DNA of 64,000 nucleotides from Oceanobacillus halophilus (GTDB taxonomy: Bacteria; Bacillota; Bacilli; Bacillales; Amphibacillaceae), in contig NZ_RBZP01000013.1 of assembly GCF_003628505.1 (NCBI RefSeq), positions 1-64,000 on the forward strand, read 5' to 3'. Under the pieces are notes generated by a model, which was not told where the DNA came from, made no database searches, and worked only from the letters and a program-made list of their open reading frames with translations. Positions 43,950 through 53,137 of this stretch are shown one piece after another (the first letter of the stretch is position 1; the number at the start of each line of letters is the position of its first letter). Both the position numbers and the translations under genes were made by a program.

Positions 43950-45890
43950 CTATTTTAATAACCGCAATCCATTCAGAATAACTAATATCGTACTTCCTTC
44001 GTGTCCAATGACACCAAGCGGCAAGTCTAATATTTGCAAATAGTTAGTAAGGATTAAAACAATAATCACACTTAAGGAAAAGAATATATTTTGTTTGATA
44101 ATACGATTCATTCGCCTGGATAGCGTAATGGTATTTGTAATTCTGGAAAGGTCATTTTTCATTAGAACAATATCTGACGTTTCTAAAGCAATATCTGTAC
44201 CCTCTCCCATAGCAATCCCGACATTAGAAGTTGCTAGTGCTGGTGCATCATTGATTCCATCGCCAACCATGGCAATATTGTGATATTTTTTTCTTAATTC
44301 TTTTACATGTTCCAGTTTTTCTTGAGGTAAGCAATTGGCAATATATTGGTCAATTCCAGCTTCTTCGGCAACAGCCTTAGCCGTTAACTCGTTGTCACCT
44401 GTTAACATGATTGGCTGAATTCCTCTTTCTTTTAAATCACGAATCGCTTTTTTAGTTGTATTTCGTATTGTATCTTTTAACGCAAATACGGCAACAATCT
44501 TATTATCTACTTTTACAAAGATAATCGTCTGACCTTGTAAGGCTAATTCAGGAGCAATGCCGTTTAGATACTTGCTAGCTGCCTCACGACCAACAAAATC
44601 AGGTTTTCCAATTTCGTATTTTTTATTATCGACAATTGCTGTCACGCCATTTCCGCTTATGGTTTTCATATCGTATACTTGTATACCAGGTTTTGAACGA
44701 AGCTGTTTGTCACTATAAGCTGTAATTGCTTGTGCTAGCGGATGGGTGGACTCATTTTCTATGGCACCAGCTGCGGCTATGATATATTCTCTATCAAAAT
44801 CAGGGTGAATAATTACTTCTGTTACTACGGGCTTACCATTCGTTAAAGTTCCAGTTTTATCTAGAGCGATTGCTTTAACATTGCTTACATTTTCTGCATG
44901 AACACCGCCTTTAAAAAGTACTCCCTTTCTTGCGGCATTGGATATCGCTGATAATGTTGCAGGGGATATTGATGCAACTAGGGCACAAGGAGAAGCAACT
45001 ACCAAAAGTACCATTGCACGGTATATACTCTCTGAAATTGTCCAGCCGAATGCTAGAAAAGGAAGAAACATCATAATTGCGACTGCAATTAATACAATAA
45101 TTACATACATTCCTTCAAAGCGCTCAATAAATAACTGAGAAGGTGATTTTTCTTCTTGAGCATTTTGCACCATGGCTATAATTTTTTGAAACAATGTTTC
45201 CGTTGGCTTTGTTGTGATTCGTACATGAAGTGTTCCATTTAATACTACAGTGCTAGCATATACTTCCTGGCTATTACCTTTATTAACAGGAATGGATTCA
45301 CCAGTAATAGCACTTTCGTCAATTGCGCTAGATCCTTTGATAACAGTCCCATCAGCAGGAATCCGCTCTCCTGCACGGACTAGAATAACATCATCCATTT
45401 TTAATGAGGAAACTGGAATAATCTGTTCTTGACCATTTTTTATTACAGTTGCCTCTTCTGGCTGGAGTTCCATTAAAGATGAAATAGCTTTATTACTTTT
45501 ATTCATAGAATAGGTTTCTAAAGCTCCTGATAAGGCAAAAATGAAAATAAGTATCGCGCCTTCTGTCCAGTATCCAATAGAAACTGATCCAATAGCAGCA
45601 AAAATCATTAGCATTTCAACATTAAGTCGTTTGGTGCGAATTGTTTCGGTAATTCCTTCTCTTGCTTTAGCAAATCCACCGATAGAAAAGGCGATAATAT
45701 GAAGAAATATCCACATAGGTTCTGAGAGGATGCTTTCTAACGACCAAGTAATCAGAATGAGAAGTCCACTTAACAATGCTGCGATTAATTCGATGTGTTC
45801 TAGTGCCTTAGGGAACCATTTGGGGGTTTCAGGGGGATTATGTTCCTGATTGTTATTCGTTTTTTGAATAACCTTTGTATTTGTTTCCAT
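43950..45890 (-). CDS. pfeT: P1B-4-type metal-exporting ATPase, PfeT-like
   Basis: 646 residues with no N-terminal metal-binding domain. The TM6 motif is SPC (residues 300-302, in VASPCALVAS) and the last membrane segments carry HEGST (630-634); together these mark subgroup P1B-4. The phosphorylated Asp is D344 in DKTGTLTNGK, with TGES and MVGDGINDAPAL also present. B. subtilis PfeT (YkvW/ZosA) is a Fe(II) exporter repressed by PerR and activated by Fur; matching boxes lie upstream here. Zn or Co export is an alternative. TTG at 45896 is too close to AGGAGG, so the ATG at 45890 is used. It interrupts the yfk synteny. Confidence 0.87.
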   Translation of the reverse strand: METNTKVIQKTNNNQEHNPPETPKWFPKALEHIELIAALLSGLLILITWSLESILSEPMWIFLHIIAFSIGGFAKAREGITETIRTKRLNVEMLMIFAAIGSVSIGYWTEGAILIFIFALSGALETYSMNKSNKAISSLMELQPEEATVIKNGQEQIIPVSSLKMDDVILVRAGERIPADGTVIKGSSAIDESAITGESIPVNKGNSQEVYASTVVLNGTLHVRITTKPTETLFQKIIAMVQNAQEEKSPSQLFIERFEGMYVIIVLIAVAIMMFLPFLAFGWTISESIYRAMVLLVVASPCALVASISPATLSAISNAARKGVLFKGGVHAENVSNVKAIALDKTGTLTNGKPVVTEVIIHPDFDREYIIAAAGAIENESTHPLAQAITAYSDKQLRSKPGIQVYDMKTISGNGVTAIVDNKKYEIGKPDFVGREAASKYLNGIAPELALQGQTIIFVKVDNKIVAVFALKDTIRNTTKKAIRDLKERGIQPIMLTGDNELTAKAVAEEAGIDQYIANCLPQEKLEHVKELRKKYHNIAMVGDGINDAPALATSNVGIAMGEGTDIALETSDIVLMKNDLSRITNTITLSRRMNRIIKQNIFFSLSVIIVLILTNYLQILDLPLGVIGHEGSTILVILNGLRLLK

Positions 45891-45916
45891 TCTCAATGCC
45901 TCCTTCTAATTGAAAA

Positions 45917-46032
45917 TAATAATCATTAGCATTTAGTCATTATACGCACTGTAATAATGGTAAAAATGTTATTTATAATGATATTGTTTATAATTATTAT
46001 AAAATAATATCTATTATAATATTATCATTATC
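45917..46032. promoter_or_regulatory. pfeT promoter with PerR box and Fur-like boxes
   Basis: Reverse-strand -10 TATAAT at 45939-45944. TTATAATTATTATAA at 45988-46002 is a 15/15 match to the PerR consensus TTATAATNATTATAA. Downstream of the -10, TGCTAATGATTATTA (reverse strand, 45917-45931) fits the Fur 7-1-7 box at 12 of 14 defined positions. Further upstream GATAATGATAAT (reverse strand, 46021-46032) is the classical Fur hexamer pair. The same spacer must carry the forward promoter of the ABC transporter operon. Confidence 0.8.
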
Positions 46033-46180
46033 TATACGTATGTCAAGGGAGCACTGAAGTTTGATATGTGTAATATATAAGGGTATGATTTTTATAAAAA
46101 AGAGTTAAAAAATGTAGAAATAATTGAAATACACTGTTACAATATCTATAATAATTTTAATATAACAAGGGGAGATAAGG

Positions 46181-47056
46181 GTGAAAGAGTTGAAAAAAAT
46201 ATTTTTTCTTTTAATAATCATTGCATTACTAAGTGCATGTGGCAGCTCATCAGAGGAAGAAGACAAGCAAGCAAACGATGATACTTCAGCCACTGAAGAT
46301 CAAGTTTGGGAAGAGATTCAAGATGCTGGTGAAATGGTAGTTGGTACCTCAGGAACATTAATTGCTTCCTCTTATTATGATGAGGAAGAGAATTTAACTG
46401 GTTATGATGTGGAGATAATGAAGGAAGTTGCTAACCGCCTAGATTTAGACATCTCATTTGAGATAATGGGAATTGACAGCATGTTACCAGCGATTCAAAG
46501 TGGAAGAATTGATGTTGCAGCTAACGATATTGAGATTACTGACAAGCGAAAGGAAGAGTTCAATTTCAGTGAACCCTATAAATATTCCTATACCACGATG
46601 GCAGTAAGGCAAGAAGATAATTCCGGAATCGAGAGTTTAGAAGATCTGGAAGGCAAAAAAGCAGGTGGCGGAGCAACGACAATATACAGTCAAATTGCGG
46701 AACACTATGGCGCTGAAATTGTTACTTATGGTAATGCATCTAATGAGGCATATTTAAGAGATGTTGATAATGGTCGTACAGATGTAGTGGTAAATGATTA
46801 TTATTTAACAAAATTTGGAGTAGCAGCATTCCCTGATTTTGACATTCATTTACATCCAACACTAAAGTTCCATCCTACTGAACAAGGGGTTATCCTACCT
46901 AAAGATGCGGATAAACTGACGGAAGAAATAAATAACGTCTTAGATGAAATGCGTGAAGATGGAACACTTTCTGAACTAGCCATTAAATTTTATGAAGAAG
47001 ATGCCTCACAAAAGCCAGAGGATGAAATTGAAGTAATCGAAGGCCTAGACCTGTAA
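46181..47056 (+). CDS. Amino-acid ABC transporter substrate-binding lipoprotein
   Basis: 291 residues. A lipoprotein signal (KKIFFLLIIIALLSAC, lipobox LSAC) is followed by a bacterial periplasmic-binding fold type II domain of the SBP family 3: DVEIMKEVANRLDLDISFEI, SGRIDVAANDIEITDKRKEE, KKAGGGATTIYSQIA. It captures a polar amino acid or cystine outside the membrane and delivers it to the permease encoded next. Start GTG at 46181 with AAGGGGAG upstream. It is divergent from pfeT and may respond to the Fur/PerR boxes in between. Confidence 0.92.
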   Translation: MKELKKIFFLLIIIALLSACGSSSEEEDKQANDDTSATEDQVWEEIQDAGEMVVGTSGTLIASSYYDEEENLTGYDVEIMKEVANRLDLDISFEIMGIDSMLPAIQSGRIDVAANDIEITDKRKEEFNFSEPYKYSYTTMAVRQEDNSGIESLEDLEGKKAGGGATTIYSQIAEHYGAEIVTYGNASNEAYLRDVDNGRTDVVVNDYYLTKFGVAAFPDFDIHLHPTLKFHPTEQGVILPKDADKLTEEINNVLDEMREDGTLSELAIKFYEEDASQKPEDEIEVIEGLDL

Positions 47057-47066
47057 GGGGCAATAA

Positions 47067-47753
47067 ATGATGGAGATTACTCAGTTTGATTTTGGTGGTT
47101 TATTCGATGTAAAGCTAGCTTGGGAGAGTTTGCCATTTGTTTTAGGAGGATTACAATATACCCTGATTATTTCTATAGTAGCTATGGGAATTGGATTAAT
47201 TTTAGGTCTTTTTTTGGCATTGGCTAGAAGTGCAAACACAATTTTATTACGATGGCCAGCACGTGTATACATTTCCTTCATGCGAGGAACACCAATCCTT
47301 GTATTCCTGTTTATATTATATTTTGGTTTGCCTGTCATAGGTATTGAATTAACGGCATTAACAGCAGCTATTATTGGCTTTGGTCTAAATAGTGCAGCTT
47401 ATATTGCAGAAATCGATCGTTCTTCATTAAGCAGCGTGGACGATGGACAGTGGGAAGCTGCTAGATCCCTTGGATTGAGCTATGGAATGACGCTAAGAAG
47501 TATTGTTTTACCCCAAGCTACCCGAATTGCAATACCACCTTTGACGAATACGTTTATGGATATTGTAAAGGCAACTTCTTTAGCAGCAGTTATCACGGTA
47601 CCAGAGCTTTTTCAAAAAACACAGATTGTTGCTGGAAGAGAATTTGACGCAATGACCATGTACATCTTAGTTGCACTGATTTACTGGCCAATTTGTATGA
47701 TAATCGGGTACATGCAGGAAAGATTAGAAAAGCGATATAGCAGGTTTTTATAA
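47067..47753 (+). CDS. Amino-acid ABC transporter permease (HisM/GlnP type)
   Basis: 228 residues with about five membrane segments. The EAA loop, which contacts the ATPase, is DDGQWEAARSLGLSYGMTLR followed by SIVLPQATRIAIPP. It forms the membrane channel for the neighbouring binding protein, as a homodimer. The gene that should follow, for the ATP-binding subunit, is absent: a terminator comes 8 nt after the stop. The ATPase must come from elsewhere. AAGGGG precedes the ATG. Confidence 0.93.
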   Translation: MMEITQFDFGGLFDVKLAWESLPFVLGGLQYTLIISIVAMGIGLILGLFLALARSANTILLRWPARVYISFMRGTPILVFLFILYFGLPVIGIELTALTAAIIGFGLNSAAYIAEIDRSSLSSVDDGQWEAARSLGLSYGMTLRSIVLPQATRIAIPPLTNTFMDIVKATSLAAVITVPELFQKTQIVAGREFDAMTMYILVALIYWPICMIIGYMQERLEKRYSRFL

Positions 47754-47761
47754 GTTTATGC

Positions 47762-47790
47762 AAAAACACTCACCTAGGTGGGTGTTTTTT
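47762..47790 (+). terminator. Rho-independent terminator
   Basis: AAAAACACTCACCT / AGGTGGGTGTTTTTT with a minimal loop, immediately after the permease gene. Confidence 0.9.
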
Positions 47791-47792
47791 CT

Positions 47793-47878
47793 TGGCTGTT
47801 TTCTATGCGTAGTGTATTTCCGTAGCGGGGTTAAGCACATTGCTTTAGATTACAACTGCTATATACGAAAAGAGTCTT
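47793..47878. repeat. MITE-like dispersed element, internally deleted (~86 bp)
   Basis: Keeps both ends (GGCTGTTTTCTATGCG and TATATACGAAAAGAGTCT, inverse of each other) and a short core, GTAGTGTATTTCCGTAGCGG. It is the smallest two-ended copy in the window. Confidence 0.75.
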
Positions 47879-47929
47879 ATCTTTAAAGGGAAAGATAATT
47901 AGAGGTGTACTGAATTACAAGATAACAAC

Positions 47930-47956
47930 AAAGGGGCGGGAAGAATGCCCCTTTTA
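47930..47956. terminator. Terminator downstream of yfkF
   Basis: AAGGGGC / GCCCCTT (47931-47937 and 47947-47953) with an A run to the left, as needed for the reverse-strand MFS gene ending at 47974. Confidence 0.75.
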
Positions 47957-47973
47957 TCGTATTGGATATTTCA

Positions 47974-49143
47974 TTATCCTCTTTCACTTGTACTTTCTTC
48001 TTTTTTAAAATAAATAGCTGCAGTGACAAACAATAAAATCGCTACAATTAAATAGAAGAACGAAACATCAGGAAGTAATTCGACGAATACTCCTCCTAAA
48101 AACGGACCACTAATACTGCCAATGCTAAAGATAATGCTAATCATTAAATTTCCAGCGGGAAGCAGAACGTTTGGGAGTAAATCCGTCATATAGGATATCC
48201 CCATGGAATACAGGGAACCAACTAGCATCCCTGCTACAGTAAAGGTCAAAAATAAAGCTGGAACCGAATCTTCTAATATAGCGGCAAGTATAAAACAGAA
48301 TAATCCACCTGAAAGTACATATAAAAGAGTGCTCCTTCTGCCTATTTTATCACTTAAAATTCCCAAGGGTAATTGTGTGATTAAGCTTCCAGCAGCGAAA
48401 CATGGAATAATTAAAGATATAATTCCTACTTCATGTCCGATTCGCATACCATAGATTGGAAAAGTACTATGTAAGGTCGCTTCTAAAAATCCATAGCCAA
48501 ACGCAGGAAGAAGAGCAACCCAAGCAATTTTTGCTGTTTGGGAAAATCGTTTGAAGGTATTTCCGGTTTGTGCTGTTATGTTCATGGACTCCTCTGGCAC
48601 TTCGTTACGGACCACTAACATTGCAGACCATACCACCAAACTAAGTACCGCAGAGACTATAAATGGAGCAGCTTCATGGATAGAAAGAAGTCTTGTCATT
48701 AATGGTCCGATGGCAAAGCCCAATCCAAAGAACATGCCATAATAAGCAACTCGTCTACCTCGTATCTCTTTTGGTGTTGTTGTAGTAATCCATGTTTGTG
48801 TCCCGAAATGAAGCATTTGATCTCCGATACCTATTGCGACTCTCAATACAAACCAAAACCACAAAGCTTGCCAAAACGGGAAGAGGGCCATGGAAATAAT
48901 AACGAGTAAACCACCAACCATAATTATCGGCTTATAACCAAACTTTTGTAGTGGTTTTTCCATAAAAGGTGAAGCGATAAGTACACCAAGATAAATGCCG
49001 GTAGCATGGAGACCATTAACAGATGAGGATATACCATTCTGTTCCAATATGATGGAAAGAAGAGGGAGCAGCATCCCTTGAGAAAAACCTGATATTGTAA
49101 CTAGTAAAATTAAAATCCAAAATCTTGTGTTAGTTGATACCAT
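47974..49143 (-). CDS. yfkF: Major facilitator superfamily transporter (YfkF-like)
   Basis: 389 residues with 12 predicted membrane segments. The conserved MFS loop motif is seen twice, weakly as MEKPLQKFGYKP after TM2 and clearly as GILSDKIGRRSTLL after TM8. It is a drug/H+ antiporter-like efflux protein of unknown substrate. Position between yfkJIH and yfkD agrees with B. subtilis yfkF. A TTG at 49155 is open, but TTGGAGG sits inside it and is placed for the ATG at 49143. Confidence 0.87.
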   Translation of the reverse strand: MVSTNTRFWILILLVTISGFSQGMLLPLLSIILEQNGISSSVNGLHATGIYLGVLIASPFMEKPLQKFGYKPIIMVGGLLVIISMALFPFWQALWFWFVLRVAIGIGDQMLHFGTQTWITTTTPKEIRGRRVAYYGMFFGLGFAIGPLMTRLLSIHEAAPFIVSAVLSLVVWSAMLVVRNEVPEESMNITAQTGNTFKRFSQTAKIAWVALLPAFGYGFLEATLHSTFPIYGMRIGHEVGIISLIIPCFAAGSLITQLPLGILSDKIGRRSTLLYVLSGGLFCFILAAILEDSVPALFLTFTVAGMLVGSLYSMGISYMTDLLPNVLLPAGNLMISIIFSIGSISGPFLGGVFVELLPDVSFFYLIVAILLFVTAAIYFKKEESTSERG

Positions 49144-49338
49144 GGTGGCCTCCAATAAAAAAGATGATTCCTACAATCAATTTATCTGTTCTATCTCAAA
49201 ATATCAAATGGAATCTGCTTGAATACCAAGAATAAATGTATAATTTCCCTTCCAAAGAAAAAACTAATACAAAGCGTAAGTGCTCAGAGTGATGGCTGGG
49301 CTCTAGAGCTGGATGACTACACGAAAGGAATGGGAAAC

Positions 49339-50145
49339 ATGAAAAGAAATGTAATGGTTATTTTATTTGTATGTCTTTATGCCCTTGTATTTCCCTTAAC
49401 AAGTTTTGCTGAAGAAGAAAAAAGTGAAGATAAAGAGAAAAAGGACCCTTTTGAAATCCCAAGCCATGTATTAGATATTTCTAAGGAAAACACATACCCA
49501 AACTCTACAGAAGATCAGGAAGTTATCGAGCCTAGTGAACTAACGAAAGAATTAATTGAGGAAATGAAAGTTCCAATTAAAAATCCTGATTTAATTAAGA
49601 TGTTAAATGAAACCACACTAAAGCCATCTCCAATTGCAATTGGCTACCGTGGGATGGTCTATTTGGGAAGATGGCCATTAAACTATGAGTCACTAGAAAC
49701 GAATATCAACTGGGAATATCAAAAAATTAATACCAATGAGCTAAATAACATCGGTGGCGAACAAAATCAAGAAATGAGATACATCCAGCAAGATAAAAAA
49801 GAAATAAAAGGTGCTTTGACAAATAAGATTAATAATCCAGATGATGTAAAGAAAATGATGTTACTGGAAGCAAAAGATAAGACGAAATTGCCTCTTTCAT
49901 ATAATACAGTTATCGGGAAAAATACGAAAAAAGACAATTCCTACAATATTCCTACTGAAAAATACGGTACTTTACAAGCCTATGCACCTGCAGTGAATGA
50001 AAAAGGAAGGGTTACATTTGGTGAGGTGTATATTGAGTTAAAAGGTGGGAAAAAAGCGATTGTCATTAAAAATGTAACGAAACAAGGAATTGGAGGATGG
50101 ATTCCAATTCAGGATCATGTTTCTTTTTCATTATCTGTTAAATAG
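49339..50145 (+). CDS. yfkD: YfkD-family secreted protein
   Basis: 268 residues. A signal peptide (VMVILFVCLYALVFPLTSFA) is followed by a soluble extracellular domain. Motifs SKENTYPNSTEDQ, PSELTKELIEEM, PIAIGYRGMVYLGRWPL and YAPAVNEKGRVTFGEVYIEL agree with B. subtilis YfkD from memory. Function unknown. The frame is open from 49219, but AAAGGA 9 nt before the ATG at 49339 and the signal peptide decide the start. Divergent from yfkF, as in B. subtilis. Confidence 0.9.
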   Translation: MKRNVMVILFVCLYALVFPLTSFAEEEKSEDKEKKDPFEIPSHVLDISKENTYPNSTEDQEVIEPSELTKELIEEMKVPIKNPDLIKMLNETTLKPSPIAIGYRGMVYLGRWPLNYESLETNINWEYQKINTNELNNIGGEQNQEMRYIQQDKKEIKGALTNKINNPDDVKKMMLLEAKDKTKLPLSYNTVIGKNTKKDNSYNIPTEKYGTLQAYAPAVNEKGRVTFGEVYIELKGGKKAIVIKNVTKQGIGGWIPIQDHVSFSLSVK

Positions 50146-50153
50146 GAAGTTAG

Positions 50154-50183
50154 AAAATCCCCTAAGATTACAGGGGATTTTTC
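50154..50183 (+). terminator. Rho-independent terminator
   Basis: AAAATCCCCT / AGGGGATTTT (50154-50163 and 50172-50181) after yfkD. Confidence 0.9.
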
Positions 50184-50367
50184 ATTCTTGTTGGACATAA
50201 AAGTATCTGCTTCATCAATAGATTTATGAATAGAAATTTAATTGGGGTATGCAAAATGTTACATAATTCCAACTATTTAATAAGGGGTTGATTTTAATCC
50301 TTTAATACTTTATCATAGTGAAGTATTAAAGTTGAATGAAATAAGAGAGATAGAGAGGGGAAACATT

Positions 50368-51681
50368 ATGGAATGGGTAGTCGTTGTAGCAGCGGTGCTC
50401 GTTATGATAATACTTAGTTTATTACGTGTGAACGTTATTATAGCAATTATAGCAGCAGCATTAACAGCAGGGGTTTTATCGGGATTATCTTTTGTAGTTA
50501 CAATTGAATTATTTGTAAGTGGGATGGGAGATCAAGCAAATACTGCATTAAGTTATGTTTTACTTGGAGCTTTTGCAGTAGCGATTAGTTATACAGGTAT
50601 AACCAGTATTTTAGTAAGATTTTTAATTCGTGTATTAACTGGTAAGAAAACAATGCTATTACTTGCTATTGCTGGTGTTGCATCGTTATCACAAAATCTA
50701 GTTCCTGTTCATATTGCATTTATTCCAATCCTAATTCCGCCATTATTAAAATTATTTGATCAAATGCGTTTAGATCGTCGGGCAGTTGCCGTTTCCTTGA
50801 CATTCGGATTGAAAGCCCCATATATTATGATACCAGCAGGATTCGGATATATTTTTCATCAAACGATTTTTGATGCGATGGAAACGAGTGGTTTAACAGT
50901 TACGATGGATGAGATTTGGAAGACGATGATTATTCCCGGTTTAGGGATGGTTGTTGGATTGTTAATTGCCATCTTTATTACTTATCGCAAGGAAAGAGAT
51001 GCTGTTCTGGGTGCAGGTGGTATGGAATCATCCATTACGGAGGAAGAAGCAAAAGAGATTACATTTAATAAGAAGCATGGTTTTACGCTCCTAGCTATTA
51101 TTGCCGCTTTTGTCGTACAGATAATCACGGGAAATCTAATTTTAGGTGCTTTAACTGGATTACTAGTTATGTTTGTATTCATTGTAGTTCCGTTTAAAAA
51201 CCTTGATCAAGTGATGACAGATGGGATAAAAATGATGGGAACCATAGCATTTGTTATGTTATCTGCCGCAGGATTTGCCAAAGTTCTAAAAGATACTGGT
51301 GCTGTAACCGCACTAGTTGAAGTATCATCTGGAGTTTTAGGAGATAACAAAGTTATAATTGCGTTTGTTTTATTAGTTGTCGGTCTATTGGTAACCTTAG
51401 GAATTGGATCCTCATTCGGTACGGTACCAATTCTTGCTGCCTTATATGTTCCAATTTGTCTTTCGGCTGGATTTTCTCCAATGGCTACGATAGCATTGAT
51501 TGGTACAGCAGGTGCATTAGGTGATGCAGGTTCCCCAGCTTCCGATAGTACACTAGGGCCAACAGCTGGATTAAATGCAGACGGAAAGCACAATCACATT
51601 TGGGACACTGTAGTACCGACATTTATCCACTTCAATATTCCATTATTCCTGTTTGGATGGATAGCAGCAATAGTACTGTAA
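50368..51681 (+). CDS. Na+/H+ antiporter family protein (YuiF-like, NhaC superfamily)
   Basis: 437 residues with about 11 membrane segments. It has the short N-terminal domain plus core of the YuiF group in the IT superfamily; GDAGSPASDSTLGPTAGLNA near the C-terminus is the polar re-entrant signature, and SQNLVPVHIAFIPILIPPLL the N-half counterpart. Family members are annotated as Na+/H+ antiporters, but some move amino acids, so the substrate is open. Start ATG at 50368 has AGAGAGGGG upstream; the longer frame from 50332 is rejected. Confidence 0.88.
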   Translation: MEWVVVVAAVLVMIILSLLRVNVIIAIIAAALTAGVLSGLSFVVTIELFVSGMGDQANTALSYVLLGAFAVAISYTGITSILVRFLIRVLTGKKTMLLLAIAGVASLSQNLVPVHIAFIPILIPPLLKLFDQMRLDRRAVAVSLTFGLKAPYIMIPAGFGYIFHQTIFDAMETSGLTVTMDEIWKTMIIPGLGMVVGLLIAIFITYRKERDAVLGAGGMESSITEEEAKEITFNKKHGFTLLAIIAAFVVQIITGNLILGALTGLLVMFVFIVVPFKNLDQVMTDGIKMMGTIAFVMLSAAGFAKVLKDTGAVTALVEVSSGVLGDNKVIIAFVLLVVGLLVTLGIGSSFGTVPILAALYVPICLSAGFSPMATIALIGTAGALGDAGSPASDSTLGPTAGLNADGKHNHIWDTVVPTFIHFNIPLFLFGWIAAIVL

Positions 51682-51695
51682 GGGAAGAATTAAAA

Positions 51696-52210
51696 ACTCT
51701 TTCTCCTATTTATTTGTTAAACGTTGTAGTTGATAGAAACTCTTAATAATTTGAATTCAGATTAATGTGCTTAACTCTCGCTGCAGAAATACACTACGCG
51801 CACCTTAGGGGAGCTGGTGAGCCTCCTTCGTGCTGACGCACAAAGCAGTCTCACCGATGCTCTTCTTCCCGCAGGACAAGGAGCGCCTCGGCAGGGTTAC
51901 ATCGCACGCAGAAAAAAGTGGTCTTCTTTTTTCAAGGAGTCTCCGTGTATTTCCTTCGCTAATTTGGTGCTTTATAACTTCCAAGCATGTTATAAAGATT
52001 TTATAGATATAGATATAGCTACCACTATTAAGCAGGTTGATTGGAGCGGAGGGCAGTCGACTCCTGCGGGAGGCTCATCAGCCGCCCGCGGAAAGCGACT
52101 GCCCGGAGCGGAAATCAACAAAGCACTAAATTAGATAATTATTCTTAATTAAAGAAAGTAGCAGTTTATACAAAATAGTAACCAAAAACGCACAATCTTT
52201 TAGAAAAGGG
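51696..52210. repeat. MITE-like dispersed element, composite copy (~515 bp)
   Basis: Same two-block architecture as 23360-23880. From GTCTCCGTGTATTTCCTTCG through TTGGTGCTTTATAACTTCCA to GCGACTGCCCGGAGCGGAAA the two copies are nearly identical. The first block has an extra ~60 bp (from GGACAAGGAGCGCC to GGTCTTCTTTTTTC) that is also in the copy at 55563-56278. It lies in the 588-bp spacer before pdaA. Confidence 0.9.
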
Positions 52211-52269
52211 AACAATTAAAAGAATAATTACTACCAATCGGGGAAAGGTAAGAGAAAAGGTGGGGTGTT

Positions 52270-53067
52270 ATGCAAAAACGTATTTACACATCAATCCTCC
52301 TGTCTCTTACCCTTTTTCTTGCACTTATGGATCCCGTTCATATATCTGCAAGTGGGTATGGATGGGGATTTAAAAAGAATGATGAGCATAAGGTGCCAGA
52401 TATAGGGGAGTATCAGCAAATACTTGAAAAATATGGAGCTTATTATGCAGACCTTTCAGGTGACAAAGAAATTTATTTAACCTTTGACAATGGCTATGAA
52501 GAAGGATACACAGATGATATTTTAGATGTACTTAAACAAGAAAACGTACCAGCTACTTTCTTTGTAACTGGGCATTTTGTGACCAGTCAGCCTGAACTTG
52601 TAAAAAGAATGGTTGAGGAAGGACATATAATAGGAAATCATTCCTACCATCATCCTGACTTTACCGTTGTCAGCAAGGAATCCATGAAAGAAGAATTAGA
52701 GTCACTCGAAGATGTTGTAGCAGAACATACCGATCAAAAGGAAATTAAATTATTAAGACCTCCTCGTGGTATGTTTAATGAAAGGACCTTAGAATGGGCA
52801 AATGAACTAGGTCTCACACATGTATTTTGGTCCCTAACATTTACAGATTGGAATACAGGGAATCAAAAAGGGTGGCGTTATGCATATGATCAGATTATGA
52901 AACAAATGCATCCTGGAGCCATTATTCTGTTACATGCTGTTTCGTCTGATAATGCCCAAGCATTGGAGAGAATTATTCAAGATTTAAAGCGAAAAGGTTA
53001 TGAATTTAAGAGCTTAGATCATTTATTGTTAAAAAACTCATTACCAAAAGGGGTTCTCGAACTCTAA
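52270..53067 (+). CDS. pdaA: Peptidoglycan N-acetylmuramic acid deacetylase (delta-lactam biosynthesis), PdaA
   Basis: 265 residues. A signal peptide (about 1-27) precedes a polysaccharide deacetylase (NodB, CE4) domain. Motifs: TFDNGYEEGYT (PdaA has the TFDNGYE variant of the usual TFDDG), the zinc-binding GNHSYHHPD, and LRPPRGMFN; the late His is in LLHAVS. It deacetylates muramic acid so that the spore cortex delta-lactam can form, which is needed for germination. Resemblance to B. subtilis PdaA is strong. AAGGTGGGG precedes the ATG. Followed by yfjP, as in the B. subtilis yfj region. Confidence 0.93.
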   Translation: MQKRIYTSILLSLTLFLALMDPVHISASGYGWGFKKNDEHKVPDIGEYQQILEKYGAYYADLSGDKEIYLTFDNGYEEGYTDDILDVLKQENVPATFFVTGHFVTSQPELVKRMVEEGHIIGNHSYHHPDFTVVSKESMKEELESLEDVVAEHTDQKEIKLLRPPRGMFNERTLEWANELGLTHVFWSLTFTDWNTGNQKGWRYAYDQIMKQMHPGAIILLHAVSSDNAQALERIIQDLKRKGYEFKSLDHLLLKNSLPKGVLEL

Positions 53068-53096
53068 AAGCGGGACAGTATTGTCTCGCTTTTTTA
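53066..53096 (+). terminator. Rho-independent terminator of pdaA
   Basis: AAAAGCGGGACA / TGTCTCGCTTTT with a short loop, followed by T. The stem begins at the stop codon of pdaA. Confidence 0.9.
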
Positions 53097-53137
53097 TGTT
53101 ATCTTTTGTTACTATATGACAAAAGGAGGTTTTCACT

